Positions 24,126-32,473 of a DNA stretch of 64,000 nucleotides are shown piece after piece. Source of the DNA: JAJPHW01 sp963771505 (GTDB lineage: Bacteria; Acidobacteriota; Terriglobia; Terriglobales; Acidobacteriaceae); assembly GCA_963771505.1 (NCBI GenBank), contig CAVYTO010000001.1, positions 1-64,000 on the forward strand, written 5' to 3'. The first letter of the stretch is position 1. Each line of letters opens with the position of its first letter. The notes below the pieces were generated by a model. It saw nothing but the letters and a program-made list of their open reading frames with translations, ran no database searches and had not been told where the DNA came from. The translations under genes and the position numbers were made by a program.

Positions 24126-25412
24126 CTATACCCTTGGCATACTTGCTGTTACGGCTGTTCCTTGACCATTCGACGAAATCATCAATTTTCCATTTAACTC
24201 GCGGAGTCTCTCTCGCATACCCGAGAGCCCGACACCCAATTGATTCCTACCTTGATTGAATCGCTGTAGCACTTCAGAAGTCATGCCTTTGCCGTTGTCC
24301 CGAACGGTTAGAGTCATCTCGCGCAGTCCAGCATGAAAATCAATCTCCGCCTCCGTGCATTGGGAGTGCCGATGAATGTTGGTCAGACATTCCTGCAAAA
24401 CGCGAAACATGGCCAACTCACAAGCTGGAGAGAATCGTCCAAGATCGCTGGGCAATGAGATCTTCGTTGGAATTCCGCTGCGCTTTGAAAATCCTTCGAC
24501 GTACCAGTGCGCAGCGGAAACGAAGCCGGCTTCATCGAGCATCGGCGGATGGAGAAGATGTGAAATCGTCCTGCACTCGGCTAGCGCAGCGTCCGCCAAT
24601 TCCGCACACTCGTCAATCGTGGCTCGCTGGTCTTTAGATTTCGGCAAAATCCCAAGGTTCATCTTGATGCCCGCTAAATATTGCCCGAGGCTATCGTGCA
24701 ACTCACGCGAGAACTTTCGACGCTCCTCATCCTGAAGGTGCATCGTTCTCGCACTCAGTTCGCGCAAGCTGTTTTCGGCCCGTTCTCTGCGCTCGAGTTC
24801 TCGATTCAGCTCATTATGGTTGACTACAAATAGCAACGACGAAATCAGAAAGCTCGCGGCCAGGCAAATCGCGACAAACTGTTCCCATTGGTGAGTTCGC
24901 CGCAATCGCACGTCCAGCAACCGCTGCTCTTCGTCCTGCATCGTCTGGATGGTGGTGTCCATTCGCGCAGCCACGGAAACGATCCGTTGCGTATTGCGTG
25001 CCTGGTTCTCCAAGGTTGAAACATTTCGTTCGCGCAACGCGACCGACTGCTGCATCAAGCTGACCCGTTCGTCGACGAGGCCCTGCAGTTGTAAAAGCTC
25101 CGCTTGCTGCAGCGGATTGTCAATCGTGAGTTTCTTTAGGAGTTGCAAAGGAGTGCTGACTTGCCCGATAGCTGCCTGATATTCGTGGAGATGATCGGGG
25201 TCGCCGGAGTCGATATATTCTGTACGAGTTCGCCCCGCCCTCGAAACCACGGTGTTTACCTGACCGAGAGCGCTTTGCACCTCGCGGCTATGTGCCACCC
25301 ATTCCTGGGCAGCGAGAAAGCGCGAGATTGCGACAATTGCAGCCACTCCGCTCGCGATGAGGACCACGAGGGCGGCTATGAAAAGTAGCTGATTTTTTCC
25401 TCTGGGTGACAT
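24126..25412 (-). CDS. Membrane sensor histidine kinase, CHASE3 plus NarL-type kinase
   Basis: The 428-aa kinase has a first membrane helix at about 8-28, a periplasmic helical domain with the CHASE3-like pattern (RTEYIDSGDPDHLHEYQAA), a second helix near 180-200, a HisKA_3 dimerisation helix with phospho-acceptor His239 (SRELHDSLGQYLAG), and an ATPase domain with DNGKGM and GVGLSGMRER. This architecture pairs with LuxR/NarL-type regulators, but none is adjacent, so it is an orphan here. ATG 25412 is chosen because the upstream extension overlaps the preceding lipoprotein gene and lacks family features. Confidence 0.88.
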   Translation of the reverse strand: MSPRGKNQLLFIAALVVLIASGVAAIVAISRFLAAQEWVAHSREVQSALGQVNTVVSRAGRTRTEYIDSGDPDHLHEYQAAIGQVSTPLQLLKKLTIDNPLQQAELLQLQGLVDERVSLMQQSVALRERNVSTLENQARNTQRIVSVAARMDTTIQTMQDEEQRLLDVRLRRTHQWEQFVAICLAASFLISSLLFVVNHNELNRELERRERAENSLRELSARTMHLQDEERRKFSRELHDSLGQYLAGIKMNLGILPKSKDQRATIDECAELADAALAECRTISHLLHPPMLDEAGFVSAAHWYVEGFSKRSGIPTKISLPSDLGRFSPACELAMFRVLQECLTNIHRHSQCTEAEIDFHAGLREMTLTVRDNGKGMTSEVLQRFNQGRNQLGVGLSGMRERLRELNGKLMISSNGQGTAVTASMPRV

Positions 25413-25425
25413 CGCTCCCGCAACG

Positions 25426-25857
25426 CTATGAGGTTTCCACTTGAATGGAAAGTATGTCTTGATGAAGGCGGGACTTCGGCTTTTTCGCCTCTTCGTTCTC
25501 GTATTGCTGTTGCGTTCCGACGAATAGCTGGATACTGCCGCCCACGACGATCCCGTCCCCAGTTCTCGCAACCGACGGAGTGTATCCCCAAACGCGACTG
25601 TTATCTACATTCCCAAACGTTGCAGTTCCGCCGGCAAAAACTGTAGACGTTACAACCTTGCCGTCTGCGGGAACGGAGACGACATAGCGCGATTTCTCGC
25701 GGTGAAGTTCGGGAGCGCCCGGAACTCCCATTTCTATATCCACTTGGCCGCTGAAATTCGCAGGCAGATCGATTTCAATCTCTTTCAACTCGCGCTTGGA
25801 ACAACCAGAAACGGCCAATAACAGCGCGCCAATCAGGACAGTTCGAACGTAGACCAT
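25426..25857 (-). CDS. Hypothetical lipoprotein
   Basis: The 143-aa product begins with a lipoprotein signal (LIGALLLAVSGC). The mature part is rich in beta strands (IEIDLPANFSGQVDIEMGVPG; RYVVSVPADGKVVTS), with no family that I recognise. It lies 13 bp upstream of the histidine kinase in the same direction, so the two are probably cotranscribed and it could be an envelope component sensed with it. Confidence 0.65.
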   Translation of the reverse strand: MVYVRTVLIGALLLAVSGCSKRELKEIEIDLPANFSGQVDIEMGVPGAPELHREKSRYVVSVPADGKVVTSTVFAGGTATFGNVDNSRVWGYTPSVARTGDGIVVGGSIQLFVGTQQQYENEEAKKPKSRLHQDILSIQVETS

Positions 25858-26176
25858 CTCCGGGCAGCTCTCTTTCGTGGGAACAACCTATTTTCCCACA
25901 TTTGCACGTTACTATGCAGGAACACTCAAACAGCCGCCAAAAGCCCGCGAATAAGTCTGTACCTGCCTGGGGACCCCGGATTGCGAGATAGCGCCTCGCT
26001 CTTTTTACGCAACCGTTGATTCGCTAACACGGATCGGCGTTAGACAATGCCGGACACTAGCCACACTGCCGGCAATGCAGGAATCGCACGCAGCGCAGCG
26101 ACGTCCACGGCAACAGCTTTGCGCGGCTGCGATGCACCCGGTCGACGGATCGTCGGTTTGAATTGCAGAAATGGAT
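25858..26176. other. Intergenic stretch with no recognised gene
   Basis: The 319 bp between the dehydratase-like gene stop and the lipoprotein start hold no frame with coding character, no clear hairpin terminator and no repeat that I can see. It presumably contains the promoter of the lipoprotein-kinase pair. Confidence 0.5.
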
Positions 26177-27169
26177 TTATTTCTTGCGCGTTTCTGACGT
26201 CGCCAGCTTAGCAAACATCTGCGGATGAATGTTGCTCCCGGTCAGAATCGTCGCAACACGGCCGCCCGGAATCTTATGTCGGCGGATAGCGGCTAACCCA
26301 GCGGCGCCAGAAGGCTCCAACACCAACCCGAGCACCGAAGCAGACAGGCGCATCGCTTCGATCAGCTCATCATCGTTAACAAGAACGATGTCGTCCACCA
26401 GATTCTTCATCTGCTCGACTGACTCGCTAACTGGCACTCGCACCTCTATCCCGTCCGCGATGGTGTGGACAGCGCGCCCCAGGGTTGAAGAATCGCCAGC
26501 CAATCGCGACATCCCGCGCGCTTCTCGCCATGCATGCAGCATTGCCGGAGTTGCTTCAGGACATACGCCGATCACCCGTGTGTCCGGGGAACGCTCTTTG
26601 ATCCACGCGGCAACGCCATTGATGAGGGCGCCGTCGCCCAGAGGTACAACGACTGTGTCGATTGTCCCTGCGGCAAGCAGTTCGACCGCGATCGTGCCCG
26701 CGCCTTCGGCTATTGCGTCCTCGGCACCATCTTCGACGAAAATGCAAGCGGGATCACCGGCCGCCTGCTGCCGGGCATTCTGTTTGGCAAGTTCGAAATC
26801 ACCGCCGCATACTTTAACCTTGGCGCCGAGCGAGCGCATTCGCTCCGCCTTGGCCGGGTTCACATCATTGGCAACAAATACTTCCACCGGAATGCCCCGG
26901 CTCCGACCGGCGTAGGCCATCGCTTGGCCGAAGTTGCCAGCTGAGGCGCACACGATGCTACATTTCGAGTCGCGGGACCGGACGAAGAAATCCGCGCCCC
27001 GGCCCTTAAAGCTGCGAATAGGATTGGCCGTCTCGACCTTCACCAGCACGCGATTCCGCATCACGGCGTTCAGCGTTCCGTCCTCATACTGCGGACTGTT
27101 AAGAAATACAGGATCAATCAACCGTGCCGCTTTTTCGATGTTGGCCAGGTTCAAGGCACGCCCAAACAC
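26177..27169 (-). CDS. PLP-dependent threonine dehydratase-like enzyme
   Basis: A fold-type II PLP enzyme of 330 aa related to threonine dehydratase and serine racemase. The PLP lysine lies in NPIRSFKGRGADF, followed by the SAGNFGQAMAYA loop and a late glycine-rich phosphate loop (VPLGDGALINGV), with LEPSGAAGLAA near the end. It would deaminate threonine or serine to the 2-oxo acid. It lacks a C-terminal ACT regulatory domain, as in catabolic forms. Translation starts at GTG. It is the last host gene before the putative island junction. Confidence 0.85.
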   Translation of the reverse strand: MFGRALNLANIEKAARLIDPVFLNSPQYEDGTLNAVMRNRVLVKVETANPIRSFKGRGADFFVRSRDSKCSIVCASAGNFGQAMAYAGRSRGIPVEVFVANDVNPAKAERMRSLGAKVKVCGGDFELAKQNARQQAAGDPACIFVEDGAEDAIAEGAGTIAVELLAAGTIDTVVVPLGDGALINGVAAWIKERSPDTRVIGVCPEATPAMLHAWREARGMSRLAGDSSTLGRAVHTIADGIEVRVPVSESVEQMKNLVDDIVLVNDDELIEAMRLSASVLGLVLEPSGAAGLAAIRRHKIPGGRVATILTGSNIHPQMFAKLATSETRKK

Positions 27170-27256
27170 GGTGATCTCCCATCAGTGTTGTCTTAATCGA
27201 TATCACAAATTCGGATGGTAACCGATCTGCGGAAGTTGCTAAAAGGAAGAATGTTT

Positions 27257-27298
27257 TGGTTGCGGGGGTAGGATTTGAATCTACGACCTTTGGGTTAT
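27257..27298 (-). other. Partial tRNA-fMet copy; left attachment site of a genomic island
   Basis: These 42 bp match the 3' part of the initiator tRNA gene at 53402-53443 with one difference. They cover the anticodon-loop half, the variable loop, the T arm, the acceptor 3' strand and CCA. The single change turns T-stem GGTTC to GATTC, which would break a stem pair, as expected for a copy no longer under selection. No 5' half is present. This is the classic displaced tRNA 3' end left by site-specific integration. Confidence 0.85.
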
Positions 27299-27323
27299 CC
27301 AAGAAGACTATTAGTTTCAATAA

Positions 27324-27400
27324 CTTACAAGACGCGGGTGGCCCTTGAAAAGCCTTGTAAGTAGGGTTAAGGAATCCTTATTGGACAGTTAAAGGACAGT
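27324..27400. repeat. Inverted repeat and GGACAGT repeats beside the left attachment site
   Basis: CTTACAAG at 27324 and CTTGTAAG at 27354 form an inverted pair. Just beyond, CCTTATTGGACAGTTAAAGG and a second GGACAGT (27376-27400) occur. A near-identical block, CCTTATTGGACAGTTTTGG, sits beside the right attachment site at 53338-53361. These may be recombinase arm-type sites; this is inference from position at both ends. Confidence 0.5.
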
Positions 27401-27490
27401 CGTATCCTGTCGATCTTAGCCTGTCAATATAGTTCTAGCGGTGTCTTGTTGTGAGAGATGTGAGTCACTGGCAACTGCGTGGAATTCAGT

Positions 27491-28177
27491 TTAGACGGCC
27501 GCGATCATGTGTCGCTTTGCTAGAGCCTCAATCTCAGACTTGGTCACCGCCGAGAGGTCTGCGCTTTCGGTAGCGATGACCCGTCGTGAGATGTCGGGAT
27601 GATGGGTCTTCAAATATTCTTTCAAGAACTCTGCGGCGTTGTTTTTTCCGGTTGCATGACCGATGAGGACGATCTCATTAGCCGCAGTGATATCTTCCGC
27701 GACCTCCTCATAAAACGAATCCTCTTCGGGCACGCGCTCGCCTCGGTAGTGGGCTTCCTTTCGATGAATCAGATGATGATGGAAATGATAAGGATCGTAA
27801 GGCTGCACGTTGTGTTCGTCTGCCGGACGACTTCCACCGGAATCCTTATAAACATGCGCGGCGTGGTGGTCGATGACGACAATCATCCGGCAGGGTTTGG
27901 CCGGTTGTTCGGTCTGCGCGCCCGATTTTTGCGCGTCCAGCCGCGCCTCCTTCAGGAATTTACGCAGGCGGGAAACTTCCTCCATGCCCAGATCGTGGGT
28001 GTTTGGCTTCTTGAAAAAGGCGCGTTGCCCACCAACACGGAACACAAACTCGTCGTTGCCGTTCGGTTGAACCTCACCCAAATGGTCGACGAGGTCGACG
28101 GCTTCGCTCCAACTCGAATTGTGGGGCAGTTTACCGTTGACAAGATTCTGATACAGCGATTCGAGGTGCTTGCTCAC
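27491..28177 (-). CDS. baeRF/eRF1-like domain protein
   Basis: This 228-aa soluble protein ends in a domain resembling the eRF1/Pelota C-terminal fold of bacterial release-factor-like proteins: RMIVVIDHHAAHVYK, a His-rich DPYHFHHHLIH segment, EDSFYEEVAEDI, IVLIGHATGKNNAAEFLKEYL and a final VTKSEIEALAKRHM helix. Such baeRF proteins are predicted to act on ribosomes under stress; biochemical roles are poorly known. The GTG at 28177 is preceded by AAGGAG at good spacing, so it is preferred over the upstream ATG. A copy of the island promoter module fires towards it from 28238-28294. The N-terminal 90 residues are not recognised. Confidence 0.6.
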   Translation of the reverse strand: MSKHLESLYQNLVNGKLPHNSSWSEAVDLVDHLGEVQPNGNDEFVFRVGGQRAFFKKPNTHDLGMEEVSRLRKFLKEARLDAQKSGAQTEQPAKPCRMIVVIDHHAAHVYKDSGGSRPADEHNVQPYDPYHFHHHLIHRKEAHYRGERVPEEDSFYEEVAEDITAANEIVLIGHATGKNNAAEFLKEYLKTHHPDISRRVIATESADLSAVTKSEIEALAKRHMIAAV

Positions 28178-28237
28178 GGTGTGTTCTCCTTCATAAACAA
28201 TTCTAAACTCGAACGACATGCGTCTCGAACGGTCTGT

Positions 28238-28394
28238 ATTGAGCCACGAGTGACGAGATTAAGGCAATTGGACCTTGGTATTGACGACATCTCGTGCCCA
28301 GGTCGGCAAGTCAGTCGTGAAGATACTGCAGTCGATACGAAAGTATGGGCGATACCATCGTCCAATTGTGCGGATTATTTTGTTGTGGCCGAAT
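28238..28394. promoter_or_regulatory. Divergent copies of the island promoter module (copy A)
   Basis: A 104-bp element (28265-28368) starts CAATTGGACCTTGGTATTG and ends CGATACCATCGTCCAATTG, so both ends read outward as the same module. Rightward, TTGTGC is followed after 17 bp by CCGAAT (28389-28394), 24 bp before the gene at 28418. Leftward, TTGCCT is followed after 18 bp by CTCAAT (28243-28238), 61 bp before the GTG at 28177. The palindromic operator halves lie just upstream of each -35. Function as activator-dependent promoters is inferred. Confidence 0.7.
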
Positions 28395-28417
28395 GAACCG
28401 AATACCTGAGAGGCGCG

Positions 28418-28669
28418 ATGACGAAAACGATGAGCTTTCAAGCGGGCAGTCGGCCGCTCTTTACGGAGCGAGATGTACAAGGCATGAGCAAGGCGTTCAA
28501 CCTGAGAAGTTATGACAACGTCAAAAAGCACGCTGGGGCGATCTACGATCGCATCGGTGGAATCGGCGGCGCTGTAATGCCACCACCGCCGCCAAGAGGA
28601 GAAGGTCCTTGGCAGCAATCTCGGATTGAATTATCCGCCAAGTGGATGGCGGACGGGTTCCAACCTTAG
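28418..28669 (+). CDS. Hypothetical protein, 83 aa, Pro-rich near its end
   Basis: I do not recognise this short soluble protein. Its C-terminal half (IYDRIGGIGGAVMPPPPPRG, then W..SRIELSAKWMADG) resembles the tail found in some small proteins near haem-protein genes, but it carries no CxxCH of its own. GAGAGG lies close before the ATG, and the right arm of promoter copy A points at it. The secreted lactonase-like gene follows 92 bp later and may share the transcript. Confidence 0.5.
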   Translation: MTKTMSFQAGSRPLFTERDVQGMSKAFNLRSYDNVKKHAGAIYDRIGGIGGAVMPPPPPRGEGPWQQSRIELSAKWMADGFQP

Positions 28670-28761
28670 TCGGCCTCAACCACCCGGGGCTGCTTTTGAT
28701 TTGTACACGAGAACCGGATCGTCATTACCCGCCTGCGATCGGGTTCCGTATGGAGGATTTC

Positions 28762-29628
28762 ATGAAAGCAAACGTTACGTTCGGCTTCTTGGTTGCGGTC
28801 TTGGCGCTGGCGACCGCCATTCCTGGCATGCGAATTTCCACCGCCCCCAACCCGCATGTCAAGTCCGGAGTAGACCGCCTCTATGTGATCGATTGCGGTG
28901 ACGGCAGTGGCCCCGACGAATCACGCTGGACGCCAGGAGTTAATATCGGAACGCCCGTCGGCTTTCCCGGACACTGCTACCTTATCCATCACACTCAAGG
29001 CTGGGTCCTGTGGGACACGGGCATCAATGATGCTGTTGCGAAAATGCCGGATCATGAAGTCGTATTTCATGAATGGGGTCCGGGAACTGGCCCGATCTGG
29101 CGCAAACCAATAACTCTCGCGGCTCAGCTCGAACAGTTGCAGCTCAAGCCTTCGGACATCAAACTGATGGCCGTGTCACATAGCCACCCCGACCACGCAG
29201 GAAATATCGAGATGTTTCCTAATACGCTCATGCTCGTACAGAAAGTCGAGTACGAATGGGCTGGAAGCCGACAAGACACCGTCGCCTTTAACAAGAAGCA
29301 TCCGGTGAAGCTCATCGACGGCGACTACGATATCTTTGGCGACGGGAGCCTCGTGCTGCTCTCCACGCCGGGACACACGCCCGGCCACCAATCTTTGCTC
29401 GTGAGGCTTCCTAAAACTGGAGCGGTGATTCTAAGCGGCGATGTTGTGCATTTTCAGACGAGCTTTGACCATCGCTATGTTCCCGACAATAATTGGAGTA
29501 AAGAGGCCTCGTTGCAGTCCATGGACAAGATAGCGGCAGTCATGGCGAAGGAGTCTGCGCGGCTCTGGATCAACCACGATCAGCCACAAAGCGAAGCGCA
29601 AAAGAAGTTGCCGGCGTATTACGAGTGA
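28762..29628 (+). CDS. Secreted MBL-fold N-acyl homoserine lactonase-like hydrolase
   Basis: A metallo-beta-lactamase-fold hydrolase of 288 aa. After an N-terminal signal (ANVTFGFLVAVLALATAIPG) it shows the dinuclear metal motif SHSHPDHAGN, STPGHTPGHQSLLV and the LSGDVVHF metal-bridging Asp. The front part (GFPGHCYLIHHTQGWVLWDTG) is that of AttM/AiiA-type lactonases. If it opens homoserine lactones it would quench quorum signals outside the cytoplasm, but other lactone or ester substrates are possible. The start at 28762 is chosen for the GGAGG six bases upstream; the longer frame has none. Confidence 0.8.
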   Translation: MKANVTFGFLVAVLALATAIPGMRISTAPNPHVKSGVDRLYVIDCGDGSGPDESRWTPGVNIGTPVGFPGHCYLIHHTQGWVLWDTGINDAVAKMPDHEVVFHEWGPGTGPIWRKPITLAAQLEQLQLKPSDIKLMAVSHSHPDHAGNIEMFPNTLMLVQKVEYEWAGSRQDTVAFNKKHPVKLIDGDYDIFGDGSLVLLSTPGHTPGHQSLLVRLPKTGAVILSGDVVHFQTSFDHRYVPDNNWSKEASLQSMDKIAAVMAKESARLWINHDQPQSEAQKKLPAYYE

Positions 29629-29730
29629 TGGCCAACTCGCAACTTGCCGGAAAGGATTGCGGCCGACGGAGATCAAATGATACAGGTGATAATGGAATCG
29701 GGATCGGCCATTCGGGATGGGAAAAGATAA

Positions 29731-31410
29731 GTGACCGGGTCAATTCTTCGATCGATAGACTCACCCCAGCGGCAGGCCGAGACCTTCCCCGTCCTAACCC
29801 CCAGCCAGATCGACCGCATCCGGCCGTATGGCACGGTGAGAACAGTTCGGGCCGGAGAGATCCTGTTCGAAGCCGGGGATCGTTTGCCTTTGTTTGTTTT
29901 GCTCTCCGGAAAGCTCGATATTGTAATAACCAGGCTCTCTGGCGAGCACGTATTTGCGACTCATCGTCCGGGCGGTTTTTCCGGAGACATGGTCTTGATC
30001 TCCGGAACCGGCTCTATGGCGCGAGGACGCGTGGCCGAGTCAGGAGAATTTCTTGAGGTTAGCTCCGGTGCCTTGCGCTCGCTCATCGCGAAAGATGCCG
30101 AACTCAGCGATATCTTCATGCGCGCTTTTATCCGCCGGCGCCTCGCGCTCATTGCGGGCGGCATGGGCAACGTCATTATTCTGGGATCGCGTCACTCGGC
30201 TAATACGTTGCGGTTGCGCGAGTTTCTCACCCGCAACGGACATCCGCACGCATATATCGATCTTGACAGTGACACGACCGCCCAGGAACTGCTCGATCGT
30301 TTTAATGTGAAGATAGACGAAATACCGATCGTGATCTGCAGCGGAAAGGCCGTGCAGCGCAACCCCACGACCCAACAGTTGGCTCAATGCCTTGGGCTCT
30401 CGGGCAAAGTCGATGAATCCCACATTCTTGATGTCGTCATTGTGGGCGCTGGTCCGGCCGGGTTAGCGGCGGCGGTGTACGCAGCCTCAGAAGGATTAGA
30501 AACTGTGGTGATCGAGGCTGACTTTCCCGGCGGACAGGCGGGCTCGAGCTCAAAGATTGAGAACTACCTTGGCTTTCCGACCGGCGTCTCCGGTCTGGAG
30601 CTCACGCGCCGTGGCGTTGTTCAGGCGGAAAAATTCGGCGCACAGATGATGGTGGGACAGCGAGTGGTCAAGTTCGAATGCGATCAGAAGCCATATCGGC
30701 TCTCGCTGGAGAATGGCGATATTCTGCGGGCTCGAAGCATCATCATAGCCACTGGGGCGCAATACAATACGCCGAACGTCGCCAACCTGAAGGAGTTCGA
30801 AGGAAATGGGATCTATTACGCGGCCACATTCATGGAATCACAGCTCTGTGGGGGAGACGAGGTCGTCGTCATCGGCGGAGGAAACTCGGCCGGCCAGGCA
30901 GCCATTTTCCTGGCGGAAACCGCCCGGAAGGTCTATATGCTGGTTCGCGGAAAAACACTTTCCGATACGATGTCACGCTATTTGACTCAGAGGATCACTA
31001 AGCACCCGGTGATCGAGCTGCATCTGGAGACTGAACTGGTGTCCTTAGAGGGCGAATCGCACCTCGAACAGGTCACATGGCTCGACCGGTCGTCAGGGGA
31101 GAGGATGACGCGCGACATCCGGCACGTTTTCGTGATGACGGGTGCGTCACCTCGTAGCGACTGGCTGCGTGGCTGTGTCGTCCTTGATCAGCAGGGCTTC
31201 ATTCTTACAGGACGGGACCTGGATCCAGTTCTGGGAAGCGCTCCACAAAAATGGCCTCTTGGCCGGTCGCCGCAGATGCTTGAGACAAGCTTGCCAGCAG
31301 TTTTTGCAGTGGGAGACATCCGCTCCGGAAACGTGAAGCGGGTTGCGTCCGCCGTTGGCGAGGGTGCGATCTCGATCCACCTGGTGCATGGCGCACTGGC
31401 GGAAATATAG
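29731..31410 (+). CDS. cNMP-binding / thioredoxin-reductase-like fusion flavoprotein without CxxC
   Basis: A 559-aa fusion. Residues about 20-130 form a cyclic-nucleotide-binding beta-roll (RAGEILFEAGD...GGFSGDMVLI). Residues about 146-215 resemble a thioredoxin/glutaredoxin-like domain without cysteines at the active-site position. Residues 233-559 are a TrxB-type FAD/NAD(P) module with GAGPAG at 239-244, GGGNSAG at 382-388 and GDIRSGNVKRVASAVGEG at the end. The TrxB redox CxxC is missing: AATF stands at 364-367. It cannot reduce thioredoxin by the usual dithiol path; it may be an NAD(P)H oxidase or other electron-transfer enzyme. It starts with GTG. Confidence 0.85.
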   Translation: MTGSILRSIDSPQRQAETFPVLTPSQIDRIRPYGTVRTVRAGEILFEAGDRLPLFVLLSGKLDIVITRLSGEHVFATHRPGGFSGDMVLISGTGSMARGRVAESGEFLEVSSGALRSLIAKDAELSDIFMRAFIRRRLALIAGGMGNVIILGSRHSANTLRLREFLTRNGHPHAYIDLDSDTTAQELLDRFNVKIDEIPIVICSGKAVQRNPTTQQLAQCLGLSGKVDESHILDVVIVGAGPAGLAAAVYAASEGLETVVIEADFPGGQAGSSSKIENYLGFPTGVSGLELTRRGVVQAEKFGAQMMVGQRVVKFECDQKPYRLSLENGDILRARSIIIATGAQYNTPNVANLKEFEGNGIYYAATFMESQLCGGDEVVVIGGGNSAGQAAIFLAETARKVYMLVRGKTLSDTMSRYLTQRITKHPVIELHLETELVSLEGESHLEQVTWLDRSSGERMTRDIRHVFVMTGASPRSDWLRGCVVLDQQGFILTGRDLDPVLGSAPQKWPLGRSPQMLETSLPAVFAVGDIRSGNVKRVASAVGEGAISIHLVHGALAEI

Positions 31411-31616
31411 GGTCGACGAGTAATAGGGTCAAGTAAAACTGGCGGCTGTTGATCTGGTCGATTGCGAGTTGATATTGGTCGTCTCCTTATTCTCGATTCG
31501 CATTAGTTTAGGCTTGCGCGGCCTTCTCTAGTCATTTGGTGCCTTGTAGGGCTGCTCTACCAACTTCAAACTCGTGAGTCTTAGACTCTTCCGAAATTGA
31601 AGTGTCCTGGCGTGGT

Positions 31617-32228
31617 TCAGCGCTTCTGGTACGGGTGGAAGATGTAGTCCTTCGCCTTCACTGGCGTATGGCACGCGAATCCGCAGTCTGAAGGGCTTTT
31701 GGCATCGGCCGTGAACTTATCGGATGCGGGGTCGTAGTTGAACACCGCGTAGCCCCACCCGCCGCTTTTTGGAAACCTCTTGCTGTCCTTTTCCATGACG
31801 AAAGCCTGGGAAAAAACGTCTGGCACTTCGACGACGAAAGGGGCCTCAGTGCTCTTCTTGTGTTTCCACTGGAGCTTCACGATTCTAGAGCCGTCGGGGA
31901 AAGACTGGCCATTGCCCGGAACGCCGGCCTTAAACGCCTTGATCATCGTGGGATCGGCGACGATCACCTTGAGTATATCGTCGGTCCGGGCGGAAGAGAC
32001 GTCAGCCCAGTCCTCGTATCCCTTGAAGTCGGAGAACGCGATTCCGCTTGGCGATTTCAGCGAGTACTTGTCGTTGTCGTGGTTTTGCGCGTAAAGGATC
32101 ACCGCGCCGAGGGCCAGCACTGCCAGGGCTGTTGCAACTATGGTAAAGCCGCCGATACGCTTCACGGCGGTGCGTGCTTCTCTCCTCTGTTCTTGTTGCG
32201 GCACAGATTTCGTCACAAGTTTCGACAT
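31617..32228 (-). CDS. Cytochrome P460-like protein with CX3CH motif (P460 paralogue 1)
   Basis: The 203-aa protein has an N-terminal membrane anchor or signal (about 25-47) and a P460-type domain: FKGYEDWADVSS, IKAFKAGVPGNGQSFPDGS, VMEKDSKRFPKSGGWGYAVF, and a C-terminal haem site. The haem motif reads C182-GFA-C186-H187, three residues between the cysteines instead of the usual two found in the island's other copies. P460-family proteins bind modified c-type haem in the periplasm and act on hydroxylamine or NO in ammonia oxidisers; the substrate here is unknown. GAGGAG precedes the ATG, and the left arm of promoter copy B drives it. Confidence 0.8.
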   Translation of the reverse strand: MSKLVTKSVPQQEQRREARTAVKRIGGFTIVATALAVLALGAVILYAQNHDNDKYSLKSPSGIAFSDFKGYEDWADVSSARTDDILKVIVADPTMIKAFKAGVPGNGQSFPDGSRIVKLQWKHKKSTEAPFVVEVPDVFSQAFVMEKDSKRFPKSGGWGYAVFNYDPASDKFTADAKSPSDCGFACHTPVKAKDYIFHPYQKR

Positions 32229-32303
32229 GGTGCGCTCTCCTCAGAAATAAAGTTTGCAAGGCCCGATCATTGCCAAGTCAGATCAGCACCTCGAACGATT
32301 GCA

Positions 32304-32454
32304 ATTAAGCCAGAGGTGAGGGGAGCAAAACAATTGGACCATGGTATCGGCGACACCTTCGTATCAAGCGCGCGGCATGAAAATGTGGCAGTCGATGCGA
32401 AAGCATGGGCAATACCATCGTCCAATTGCGCGGCCCGTTTCGTTCTGGCTGAAT
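32304..32454. promoter_or_regulatory. Divergent copies of the island promoter module (copy B)
   Basis: A 98-bp element (32331-32428) is bounded by outward-facing CAATTG arms. Its left operator GGTATCGGCGACACC is at 32343-32357. Rightward, TTGCGC-17 bp-CTGAAT (32449-32454) predicts transcription starting at about 32461, directly on the SD of the enoyl-CoA hydratase gene. Leftward, TTGTTT-18 bp-CTTAAT (32309-32304) points at the P460 gene. Flanks outside the arms also align with copy A, so the whole divergent control region is duplicated. Confidence 0.7.
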
Positions 32455-32473
32455 GGTGGCGGAGGAAAATCCC

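Noticed and set aside
27300..27490. Search for an integrase gene at the left island end
   Set aside because: No open frame with tyrosine or serine recombinase motifs lies here or in 53119-53401; the longest frames are antisense to or inside other features.
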